Origin: Mesoplasma tabanidae
Lineage (GTDB): Bacteria; Bacillota_I; Bacilli_A; Mycoplasmatales; Mycoplasmataceae
Reading direction: 5' to 3'
NCBI RefSeq assembly: GCF_002804025.1
Contig: NZ_CP024969.1
Span: forward strand, 558,001 to 622,000
DNA: 64,000 nucleotides
Below the pieces are notes generated by a model. It searched no databases. It was not told the DNA's origin and saw only the letters and a program-made list of their open reading frames with translations. Position numbers and translations under genes: made by a program. Positions 21,612-30,563 of the stretch are shown one piece after another (the stretch's first letter is position 1; each line of letters starts with the position of its first letter).

Positions 21612-22435
21612 ATCTTTTTGTTTATGATTGTTCATAATCAAATGAATAAACTAATTAAAGCAATATTGTATGCATATCCCACTAATATCAATCAATGATT
21701 AATATTTCATCAAATAATAGAACCAGATGAAACTGATGGAATAATTGTTATAATTCATGCTAATACTACTTTTTCACTATCCATAAATAGAATTGATCCA
21801 AAACTAAATGTAAATAATAAGTATTGAGCAATAAAAAACAAAATTATGACAATACGTTTTATAAAACCTTTTGGTAATGCTCCAAATAAAACTGATATTA
21901 ATAGACCTAACATAAATCCTGATAATAGTTTTAAAACTAAAGTTGCAAAAAACTGTAAATTAATAATTTGTTTTAATGAATTATAATCACTTGCTAATGA
22001 TGCTATACCAAATATAGTAACACTCATAATAATTGCAAGTAAACCTTGAATTAACAATAATATAACATTATAAATTAAAGCATAGTTTTTTATTTGATTT
22101 CTTTTTAAACCAGCAAATAAAAAGATACGATTAACTTTATTATTTATATTTTTATTTAGTGTTGCATTCAAACTTATCACTGTATTTAATAAAAGCACTG
22201 CACCAATAAACATTATTACAGTTGATGTTTTAATAAGTGTGTCAACTCCATCATTTGGTCTACTAACAATATAAGCAAATAAACTTAACATTCCGATTAA
22301 ATCTAACATAAAGAATATTAAAATACCCAAACCAGAATTAATCCCACTAAAAAAGTTATATTTACAATAAATCAAAAACTTATTTTTAGTCTTTATCTTA
22401 TTACTTAAGATAATTTTTTTACTTAATAAATTCAT
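21602..22435 (-). CDS. ABC transporter permease subunit
   Basis: A 277-residue protein with about six transmembrane segments and basic cytoplasmic loops (NKNINNKVNRIFLFAGLKRNQ matches the ATPase-docking loop of ABC-2-like permeases). It starts one base after the stop of the ATPase gene and presumably forms one exporter with it. The C-terminal ~60 residues contain several TGA-coded Trp (IIWWNINHW). Substrate unknown. Confidence 0.82.
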
Positions 22436-22436
22436 A

Positions 22437-23144
22437 TTAAAAGTCCCCTATCTCAGTAAAATCATAAAATGACTTAAAGCTTTCTCTTAAATTTGATTTA
22501 TGTTCTTTAATATCTACATCTTTAACAATAGTATTATTTTTAATGATTAATCCTCGATCACAAAATTTTTCTACTTCTTCTAAGATATGACTGCAATAAA
22601 TAATAGTTATATTTTTTTCTTTTAATTTATCCATAATTTTTTCAAATAATTCTACAGCAATCGGATCTAATCCTCTTGTTGGTTCATCAAAAATTAAAAT
22701 TTCTTTATCTCCTGATATTGCTAATATAATTTTTAATTTTTGCACCATGCCTGATGATAAACTACTTATTAGTGAAATGTCTTTTAAATCAAACGCCAAT
22801 ACCTTAGCAAACATTTCAATATTAGTATTGAACTTTTCACTATTTTCTAGTTCTTTAACATAATCAACATATTCAATAACACTTAGTTTTTTTGGAATAT
22901 CTAAATTAGCTGATATATACCCAATTCTTTTTATGTCAAAATTTTTATCTGTTGATTTAATTCCATTAATAAAAACTTCACCCTTTTTTGGTAAATGAAA
23001 TCCTAATAATAATTCAATAAAAGTTGTTTTACCAGCTCCATTAGGACCTACTAAACCAATTTGTTCTTTCTCAATAATAATATTTACATCCTTTAAACCT
23101 TTATTTGATGTAAACATTTTAGTTACATTTTTAAATTCAATCAT
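22437..23144 (-). CDS. ABC transporter ATP-binding protein
   Basis: 235 residues: Walker A GPNGAGKT at 33-40, signature LSSGMVQKL near 130, Walker B ILIFDEPT, H-loop YCSHIL. Typical size for a stand-alone ABC-2 ATPase. First gene of a two-gene operon with the permease at 21602-22435. Confidence 0.92.
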   Translation of the reverse strand: MIEFKNVTKMFTSNKGLKDVNIIIEKEQIGLVGPNGAGKTTFIELLLGFHLPKKGEVFINGIKSTDKNFDIKRIGYISANLDIPKKLSVIEYVDYVKELENSEKFNTNIEMFAKVLAFDLKDISLISSLSSGMVQKLKIILAISGDKEILIFDEPTRGLDPIAVELFEKIMDKLKEKNITIIYCSHILEEVEKFCDRGLIIKNNTIVKDVDIKEHKSNLRESFKSFYDFTEIGDF

Positions 23145-23213
23145 ATATCTTACCTTTAACCTTATTTAGATAGATTATAACTAAATATGCAAAATATATC
23201 TTTAATTGTAAAA

Positions 23214-23234
23214 AGACTGAATATAATTCAGTCT
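23214..23234 (-). terminator. intrinsic terminator of acetyltransferase gene
   Basis: AGACTGAAT/ATTCAGTCT stem followed by TTTTTA on the minus strand, next to the stop at 23239. Confidence 0.8.
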
Positions 23235-23238
23235 AATT

Positions 23239-24024
23239 TTATTGTTTATAAAACACTTCCATATAAGTATCTATTAGTTTGAATCCAATCTTTTCATAAA
23301 CTGGTGTCCCATCTTCTGTTCCAAATAATAAAACCTCAGATTTACCAATTTTCTTTGCATAAGAGATTAAGTAAAACATTATCATCTTAGCATAACCTTT
23401 TCCTCTAGCTTCTACTAATACTGATATATCATCAATAATTGCATGTTGATCATCAAAGTAAATATTACCTGTTCCAACAAAGTTATCATTTTCATCTTTA
23501 ACTAAAATCAAATGATTAACTTTGTTTTCTAAATTGTATTTATGAATAGGTAAATATTTATTTAATACAATTGTTTCTAAATCAAATGTGTTTTCAATAA
23601 TATTAGTAAATGTTTCAACTTCAGTTTTAGTTTCAACTACTTTAATATGTGGGTTAGTTAAACTGTCATTAGTTTCTCAATCTTTAGTTTTTAATACCAT
23701 TCCTTGATAAACATGTAATAAATCAAAATGATTGTTAATTAGAACATCATGATTCTCATTATGTTCATTATTAGAAAAATTAATTCAAGTCATTGTTTTT
23801 TGTTTTCTTGTAATTTCTCTAACTTGTTTATTATCTAATTTCAATAAGTCATTTGAAACAACTGTAATTGTATTGTCTTCCTCTTTATTAATTACACAAA
23901 CATGATCAGTTTCTCAATTAAAATTTTGCTTTATATATGCTTGAATTGGATTAGCGTAGTATTTAGTAAAGTTATTAATCAAATCATTTGCATATGCATT
24001 ATGCATTTTAAATTTCTTTTTCAT
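23239..24024 (-). CDS. GNAT-family acetyltransferase
   Basis: 261 residues. The C-terminal half (about 140-261) is a GNAT domain: HLILVKDENDNFVGTGN, the acetyl-CoA loop VEARGKGYAKMI (R/Q-x-x-G-x-G/A) near 202, and FGTEDGTPVYEKIGFK, the usual strand 5/helix 4 ending. The N-terminal ~135 residues are an extra region without a recognised fold. ATG 24022-24024 follows AAGGAGAATG. Acceptor substrate unknown; monocistronic by its terminator. Confidence 0.82.
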
Positions 24025-24239
24025 AACATTCTCCTTTTAAAAAGATTATACCTTATAGTTTGATTTAACCAAAATTGGGTTTATAGAGAAGTTAAAATTA
24101 TTTATCTATATCATATATAAGTTTTATAGTATTCAGTTTACACAATATGAGTTGCTTCTGATTTTTAATAATACTTAAAACATGTTGCACTTCCAATTTT
24201 AATTTATATAAATTTGAATAATTTATATTTTTAAAAATA
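24025..24239. other. gene-free stretch before a decayed gene
   Basis: About 215 AT-rich bases with no usable reading frame; it presumably holds the promoter of the acetyltransferase gene, though I see no strong box. Confidence 0.4.
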
Positions 24240-24265
24240 AAATAAGAGACTTAAATATCTTATTT
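24240..24265 (-). terminator. intrinsic terminator of decayed gene
   Basis: AAATAAGA/TCTTATTT stem then TATTTTT on the minus strand. It overlaps the last stop codon (24260-24262) of the pseudogene. Confidence 0.65.
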
Positions 24266-24596
24266 TTCTTCACAATCTTTTTCTTTATTAGAAAATGCTA
24301 CTTCATCATATCTATTACATTTAAGCACACATTGTATATGATATTAATATTAGTACTCTTGAAACTACTCAAATAAATATAATTGAACATATACCTAAAA
24401 CTAAGTCTAATCTTTTAATACCATTAATTAATTAATTAATTAATTAATTCATCTCTAGCTTTTATTGTTGCAAAAGTCATTGGTATAATTGAACATCACT
24501 AATAGCACAAAGGATAAATCCACCTAAAGCATTACCTCCAGCTAATCCAACTAAAAATCAAATTACTAATGGTAGTCAATTGAATGTAATAGCCAT
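24260..24596 (-). pseudogene. frameshifted small membrane protein gene
   Basis: Minus-strand protein-like segments occur in different frames. The start ATG 24594 gives MAITFNWLPLVIWFLVG and a Gly-rich helix; next PMTFATIKARDELIN; then IKRLDLVLGICSIIFIWVVS; finally RYDEVAFSNKEKDCEEK ending at 24260. Together they make a ~110-residue protein with about three transmembrane helices, broken by at least three frameshifts. A (TTAA) tandem repeat lies at one break. TGA appears at Trp positions, supporting past coding use. Family not recognised. Confidence 0.6.
24424..24449. repeat. (TTAA)6.5 tandem tetranucleotide repeat
   Basis: Twenty-six bases of TTAA units inside the decayed membrane gene, at the junction between two reading frames. 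Gain or loss of one unit shifts the frame. Confidence 0.9.
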
Positions 24597-24747
24597 ATTA
24601 TAAAATTCAATTTTATTTTTACTTTATTTTATTAGTAATTTTAAGAAAAAAGTAAAAAAAATTTATATTAAAAGTCTACCTTATAAAAGTAGACTTAATT
24701 TTTTCTTTTTAAAATAAAAACTAAAATAGTTAAATTTTTATTTTTTA

Positions 24748-25593
24748 TTAGTTTTTTACTTCAGAATCTGAAACTGTAAATTTAATTGTTTGAGTACCTG
24801 TAATTCCTGTAGCTCCACTTGCTGCTTCAACTTTAGCAGTTTTTGCTGTCTCGTCAATGCTTGTAATTTGAATTTTTCCTTTTAATGTTTCATGTTTAGC
24901 TTCAACTGCAGCTAAAATAGTTGCTGCTTGAGCATCGGCTAAATCAGCAAATTCTTCATTAGCAGTAATTACTTCATCAATTTTAATATCAGTTGTAGAT
25001 GCTACAACTGTAAATTTAATTGTTTGAGTACCTGTAATTCCTGTAGCTCCACTTGCTGCTTCAACTTTAGCAGTTTTTGCTGTCTCGTCAATGCTTGTAA
25101 TTTGAATTTTTCCTTTTAATGTTTCATGTTTAGCTTCAACTGCAGCTAAAATAGTTGCTGCTTGAGCATCGGCTAAATCAGCAAATTCTTCATTAGCAGT
25201 AATTACTTCATCAATTTTAATATCAGTTGTAGGTGGTGTTGTTCCTTCATCTTGAATAGCACCGTCAATGTCAAAAGTTGTTTTGTCTAATTTGTATCCG
25301 TCTTTTGCAACTGCAGTAACAGTTACATTAGTTTTTGAATCAGCTTTAAATGCTGCTGTTAAAGATTTAATTCCTTTTAAAGTTTCATCTTTAGTATCTT
25401 TTAATTTAGCAGCTAATGCTGTATTAACTGCAGCTAGATCTTTTAATTCTTTAATTTCACCAACTGCTTTTTCAACGTTAGCAATTGTAATTGCTTTGTT
25501 TTCTTCTTTGTCTTTTGTTCCACATGAAACAGCAACTGAAGCTCCTGTAGCTGTTAAACCAACAGCTCCTAATATTGATAATAATTTTTTCAT
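24748..25593 (-). CDS. lipoprotein with two identical 78-residue repeats
   Basis: 281 residues. Signal peptide with lipobox (SVAVSC, Cys24), so it is lipidated on the outer face of the membrane. Residues about 35-125 are an Ala/Lys-rich domain, then two copies of a 78-residue module (starting TTDIKIDEVITANEEF), effectively identical. Ala/Thr/Glu-rich composition and codon usage are more GC-rich than the neighbours. ATG at 25593, not the upstream in-frame codon, because it begins MKKLLS after AAAGGGGAT. Probably a variable surface antigen; no enzyme motif. Confidence 0.88.
   Translation of the reverse strand: MKKLLSILGAVGLTATGASVAVSCGTKDKEENKAITIANVEKAVGEIKELKDLAAVNTALAAKLKDTKDETLKGIKSLTAAFKADSKTNVTVTAVAKDGYKLDKTTFDIDGAIQDEGTTPPTTDIKIDEVITANEEFADLADAQAATILAAVEAKHETLKGKIQITSIDETAKTAKVEAASGATGITGTQTIKFTVVASTTDIKIDEVITANEEFADLADAQAATILAAVEAKHETLKGKIQITSIDETAKTAKVEAASGATGITGTQTIKFTVSDSEVKN
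24773..25230. repeat. 234-bp tandem repeat, about two copies
   Basis: The unit at 24773-25006 recurs from 25007 for about 224 bases with no difference I could see. Near-perfect identity implies recent duplication or homogenisation, and copy-number change would stay in frame. Confidence 0.9.
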
Positions 25594-25690
25594 TATGTAT
25601 CCCCTTTTCTTATTAAATATTAAAAGCAAGAAAAATCTTACCTTGCATAAATTATAAAACTATAAGTGAACAATTTGTTGGCTTTGGAAT

Positions 25691-25708
25691 AAAAAAAAAA
25701 AAAAAAAA
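25691..25708. repeat. poly(A)18 tract
   Basis: Eighteen consecutive A on plus. On minus it is the T-run of the hairpin at 25708-25742, lying about 97 bases upstream of the repeat lipoprotein gene. Confidence 0.95.
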
Positions 25709-25742
25709 GCAAAATTTTGGAAAATATTCTCAAAATTTTGCT
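25708..25742 (-). terminator. intrinsic terminator of Pr6Pr-like gene
   Basis: 12-bp stem AGCAAAATTTTG/CAAAATTTTGCT followed by 18 T on the minus strand; strong. Confidence 0.9.
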
Positions 25743-25782
25743 TTTTTATCTTTTTGGTTAATAAAATTGATATTTTTTACAA

Positions 25783-26541
25783 CTATATAATTGATAGGAT
25801 ATATCGCTTTTGTTTAATATTATAAATCAAGTTATTGTTATAAACCAATCATAAATGATGCAATGAAAATCATATAAAGAAAATTATTACTAAATATAGT
25901 ACATATAGAATAATAGAATTACCTATAAATAGATTTTGAAAATCTACAAATGGGTAAGGATATCTTCCTGTCTTATTATTTCCACTATGTAAATATAACT
26001 CTCCTCTAATATATACATACGCTAAATAACTAGCTGCATAGATAAATACAATGTATATATCCCATTTCTTATAAAAGTTATAAGCATATCTTTCATTTCC
26101 CATACTAAATTGGTAAATGATAAATAATAGAATTGGACAAATCATATGTGTTACTATGGTACATATAATTTGATTAGTACCATAGTTAGCTATGCTATCT
26201 TCACCAGATTTAATATAATATACAACTCCCATTCAAAAGATTAAAAAGACTAACATATTTAAATTCATAATTACCATTTTAAATCGATCATTTATTATTC
26301 CATACTTTTGTTTTTTATCAAAGTTAATAATGTAAATAATTAACCACACTATTGTCATAATATTAACTTGCACTGAAAAGAAACTCATTAAAATATCATA
26401 ATTAGTAAAAGCATTTTTACTATATCAATATTCAACAAAACTTGAAAGGTAAAATCCTCAGCATAAAAAACCTATAAATAGTAAACAAGCTATTAAATGA
26501 TAATATCAAATTCAATTTTTATAATATAGTTTTTTTCTCAT
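25783..26541 (-). CDS. Pr6Pr/DUF1600-like multi-pass membrane protein
   Basis: 252 residues with about six to seven transmembrane helices. Motifs SFFSVQVNIMTIVW, THMICPILLF, AYVYIRGELYLH and RYPYPFVDF match the Pr6Pr (DUF1600-type) pattern seen in mollicutes and actinobacteria; function unknown. It is paralogous to 45366-46106 by motif order. The ATG at 26541 has no Shine-Dalgarno and lies only 24 bases from the terminator of the upstream gene, so expression may depend on read-through. It ends before a strong terminator. Confidence 0.75.
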
Positions 26542-26564
26542 ACATTAATTTAAACATAAAAAAA

Positions 26565-26588
26565 CAAAAGACTACAACAAGTCTTTTG
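26565..26588 (-). terminator. intrinsic terminator of GH32-like lipoprotein gene
   Basis: CAAAAGAC/GTCTTTTG stem followed by TTTTTTT on the minus strand. Confidence 0.8.
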
Positions 26589-26636
26589 AATAAATTTATT
26601 GTATAAGCTTAAATAATTTTTAAATGAAATTGCAAA

Positions 26637-28364
26637 TTAAACAATTGATTTAGCATTTTCATTTTTAGTATGTGTTGTGCCTTGAGGCAACATAAAGTGA
26701 GCATTTCAATTTTTTGTTCTATTATAAAATGTTAAAGTACTTTTATTTCAAACTATTATTATTTCATCAGATTGTTCTGTTGGACCACCTTGATTTGTTC
26801 ATTTTTTTAAACCTGTATTAAGTTGGTTATTTCATGTTACTTTTCCATTTTTTTTGTTTTCATCAAACTCTAATTTGAATGTAAAGTTTTTACCATCAAA
26901 TTTTAAAGTATAACCTTCTTCAAGATTTTCACCTTTTAAGTAATAAACTGCTGTTCCATTATCCGAATAGCCAGCTATTTTATCATTTGGTAAAAACTCT
27001 AAAGCTGTGCGGTCTTTATTTCACTGAATTCTCTCACTTCCATAAGTTCCACCTTTTCATGATCATATATCAGTGTTATATGCTCAGTTTGATGTCATAG
27101 AACGAGCTATTAAAAATTCATCATACTTAATTGTTTCTTCAGCTTTTTTAGCATCGATTGCTTTTTGTAGTTGCGTTTGGTAAGGGTTAACAACTCTTTG
27201 TGCATAACCTTCAGTTCCATATTCATTTGGTGTTCATGGATTTATAAGGTCTTTGTATTTTTCACTTTTACTTCAATCTATAACTTTTGCATGTGGTTGT
27301 TCTTTTTTAACTTCATAAGCTGCTTGTCTATTTTGCAATTTATTCATGTCATATCTTTCATATTTACCATTTACATTATAAACAGGTATGAATCCATCTT
27401 TTTTATCTCATTCACATAAAGTTCATCATGCAGATTGGAACGGCCCTCCAAATGGATTATCTTGAACTGAAGCTGAAACATATCAAAGATTATTATCAAC
27501 TCTAACTACATTTGGAACTTCAACTCCAATATTTCTCACAAATAGTTCGCTAACTTTAGTGATTTTTTCTGTTCCTTCATTTTTAGGTTTATTTCCAAAA
27601 TGATTTATTTTTCAAAACTCTAGTCTATCATGAGCAGAGATAGCAAAATAAACTCCATCATCGGTTTCAAAAACTGCAGTATCTCTTCAATCTAAAGTTC
27701 CATCTTTATTAAGACATTCTTTTGATAAAACTCCAGATGTATAAAAGTCCTGCCCTAATCCATGCGAAACAAAATATGCTATACCGCTTTCATCTGTTGT
27801 GTAGTCATTTTTTGTGGTAACTTTTTTTGACTCAATATTAGATTCTTTACCAATTTCTTCTGAACCATTATTAGTTAAAATTTTTGATGGTTGCATTGAA
27901 ATAACAAAAACAACATCACCTTGATCAAAAAATTGTCCCTTAGTGTCAACTCAAACAGATCCACCTAAAGCTGATGTTTGGTTTTTTTGGTTATTAATAT
28001 TTTCAAATTCGCTTCCATGTTTAACTCTATATTTTCCTTGTGTTCAAGTGTTTAAATCTGGAGATGTCATTTCTATTCATCCTGATGGAAAACCTTTTCC
28101 ATCTCTAAACAACATTCAACTGTAAAACAATTCTTGTTCTTCGTCTCACAAGATTGAACAAGCATCATTTGCAAAAGCATCAGAACTTCCTGTTTTAGAA
28201 TTAAAAGGACTATATCAATTAACTGGTCTATCAAAAAAACCGTCATTATATGATATTTTTTCACATGAAACAACACTTAGTGGTGCTGCTATCACAATTG
28301 AAGCTGCGCTTAAACTCAGTAAACCTTTTAACATTGTTTTTCTTTTTACTATTTTTTGAATCAT
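26637..28364 (-). CDS. lipoprotein with GH32-like (fructosidase/levanase) domain
   Basis: 575 residues. The N-terminal signal ends in lipobox LSVVSC (Cys34), so it should be anchored outside the cell. The catalytic-like domain has an ordered set resembling GH32 five-bladed propellers: FANDACSILWDEEQELFY (compare NDPNG, Asp67 as nucleophile), ALGGSVWVD (compare SGSAV), DWRDTAVF (compare RDP, Asp228) and LCEWDKKDGF (compare the EC motif). Both NDPNG and RDP are modified. A C-terminal beta-sandwich-like region fits the GH32 layout. It may release fructose from plant or nectar fructans or sucrose. ATG 28362-28364 follows GGAGGAGAA. The assignment is by motif only. Confidence 0.55.
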
Positions 28365-28456
28365 CTTTTCTCCTCCAAAATATTATTGTCATTTATTAAT
28401 TAAAAAAATAAAATCAAAAATAATTATAACACTTTTATAGTTACAAAAAGACTTTT

Positions 28457-29323
28457 TTATGTTACTGATTTATTGCTGATATCAAAATAGTATTTGACCA
28501 AAACTCCTCCAAAATAGTCTTGATCATCATCAAATACTACTAGTACAGCTTCAAATAGATGTGTTTCAAGTTTATCTTGATTAACAACCCCCATATCTTC
28601 TATATCACTTACAAATAATCTATTTTCAAGTTCTGGTGCAATTTTATAAACACTTTCTAATATTGCTTGCTCATCATTTGTATTTACTTGAATAAAACTA
28701 CCTTCTTTAATCAAAGAAGCAATATTAACAGGAAAACCAGGCATTTCCTCTTCTTTACAAAATGTTACAAATAGATTTACTGAGCTTTTATGAAACAATT
28801 CATTTTCTTCAATAGATAATTTTCACTCTGTTTCATTTAATCTTTCAAGTTTTAAACTCATAGAATGTAATTCAGAGTACATTTCTTTTATTTTCTTAAT
28901 AATATTAATTTCGTTAATTTCTATATCTTCACTAAATATCATGTTTGTATTTAATAAAACATCTTTTAATTCTTTTTTAATTGTTGGAAATGTAGGCATT
29001 TCTTCATTTATTATTATGTTAAAGTATTTAATACCTTCATAATACAAATCATTTTCATCAACATGTAATTCTCATGTTGTTATACTATATATTAAATTTA
29101 ATTTACATTGTTTTAACTCTGGATACTTTTTACGAATTACACTTAAAATATTTTGACCATTTATGTCCATTCAATATGGTAATTCAATATAGTTATCATT
29201 AAATATTGTTTCTATATTAGTTTTTGTAATAGTTACTACTGATTTACTACCACAACTTATAGTTAAACCTAAGCTGCAACTAACTAATGTTAGAGAAGTT
29301 AATAAATGTAATAATTTTTTCAT
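28457..29323 (-). CDS. lipoprotein with repeated modules, unknown
   Basis: 288 residues. Lipobox LTISC (Cys24). The mature part consists of about three degenerate ~85-residue modules, each with a strand-helix-strand pattern and a WELHVDEN/WKLSIEEN-type motif. It shares IFSEDIEINE with the neighbouring 29401-30159 product (IFSSDIEINE), so the two are paralogs of the mollicute Lipoprotein-17-like type. ATG at 29323 follows AAGGAAAA and begins MKKLL. Surface exposed; role unknown. Confidence 0.82.
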
Positions 29324-29380
29324 ATTTTTTTCCTTTGTGAGGTGTACCCTCACTTTAATTTTATGACTTGAAAAATAAAA

Positions 29381-29397
29381 AATGGTCTAAGACCATT
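29381..29397 (-). terminator. intrinsic terminator
   Basis: AATGGTCT/AGACCATT with a very short loop, then TTTTTATTTTT on the minus strand, just after the stop at 29401. Confidence 0.75.
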
Positions 29398-29400
29398 ATT

Positions 29401-30159
29401 TTAAGTGTATATTTCTATTGAACAATTTCCATAATAGATTAATTCTGATTCATCAACAATAATTGATCAACTAGTTTTATTAATTATATTTGCTTTTAAT
29501 TTAACATCAATTAATTCAGAATATTTGCTTTTTACTAACTTAATGATTATTTTTTCATGTGTATTTATTGAATTTACTTTAAAGGATTTATTTTTCATCA
29601 CATCAGCAATATCTTTTTTAACATAAATTCTTAAGATAATAAAACCATCATATTTTTTATTATTTTCAGAAACTATGATTTTTCAATTTTCATTTTCATT
29701 TTTACATATTAGTTTTAATTCATTTACTTCAGGGTTTATTGCTTTAAAATTTTCAATTAATGATTGCTCATTTATTTCTGCTAGTTTTAAATACATTTCA
29801 GATTTCAATTCACTTATATTAGTTTTTTGAATAATTTCTAATTTTATTGTTCCAGCATAAATATTTTCGTCTAAGCTATATAAAAGATATTTTTCATTTT
29901 TTCTAATTGATAAATTATTTCATTTAATCTTTAAATCTTTGTTAATAGACTTTAATTCGCTAAAAACTATATCTTCATTAATTTCAATATCACTTGAAAA
30001 TATAAGCTTTGTATTTATGTTTAATGATTTTAAATCTATGACTTCTTCTGGTTTTTCAACTCCATTTTTATTTTCGCTATTTAATGCGCAGCTGATAATA
30101 TTAGTTGAAATAATTGTTGTCATACTTAAACTAGATAAAAATATTAATAACTTTTTCAT
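29401..30159 (-). CDS. lipoprotein with repeated modules, unknown
   Basis: 252 residues. Lipobox NIISC (Cys24). Modules are similar to those of 28457-29323: WNNLSIRKNEKYLLYSLD, NWKIIVSENNKKYDG and SWSIIVDESELIYYG recur at about 85-residue spacing. ATG at 30159 (MKKLL) follows AAAGGGCAA. A separate terminator lies between this gene and its paralog. Likely a variable surface lipoprotein. Confidence 0.82.
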
Positions 30160-30320
30160 TTTATTGCCCTTTCTAAATCTCAAAATGTTATTAAGGATTT
30201 TTAATTAAAAAAGCAACAATTATAAGCATGCCAAAAAGTAAGCATTAAATAAGATAGTAGAAAAAATGCAAGATTACAATAAATTATAATAGTGTGTCTT
30301 TTAACTATATTTTTAACTTA

Positions 30321-30509
30321 CTATTTGTATAAATCTAATAATTTTTTCATTTTTAATTTAAGGTTTGATTACAAATTCATAATTTCAACAACTTTGAATT
30401 AATCTATTTTATTTAATAATTCAAATTTTCTACTTATTATATAATCTTTTATCTCTAGCTTGCACTGTTTTTGACCTTCGAATAGTTCATAATTATCTCA
30501 CCAAATAAT
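30321..30509 (-). pseudogene. remnants of lipoprotein genes
   Basis: In the roughly 400-base gap 30160-30563, the minus strand has an orphan start MKKLLDLYK (30350-30321) that stops after nine codons. Just upstream, a 36-codon tail without a start (IIWWDNYELFEGQKQCKLEI onward, stop at 30399) reads as genuine protein. Both look like debris of a deleted MKKLL-type lipoprotein. Confidence 0.35.
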
Positions 30510-30563
30510 TTATTTGAATTAAGTATTTGAATAGTTCATTAATATCATATTTTAATTAAAAAT

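Noticed and set aside
25268..25657. Plus-strand 129-codon ORF
   Set aside because: Antisense of the lipoprotein coding region; arises from its biased codon use.
25691..25708. Third poly(A)-spacer promoter switch
   Set aside because: The tract is T on the coding strand, belongs to a terminator, and no -10 box directly follows it.
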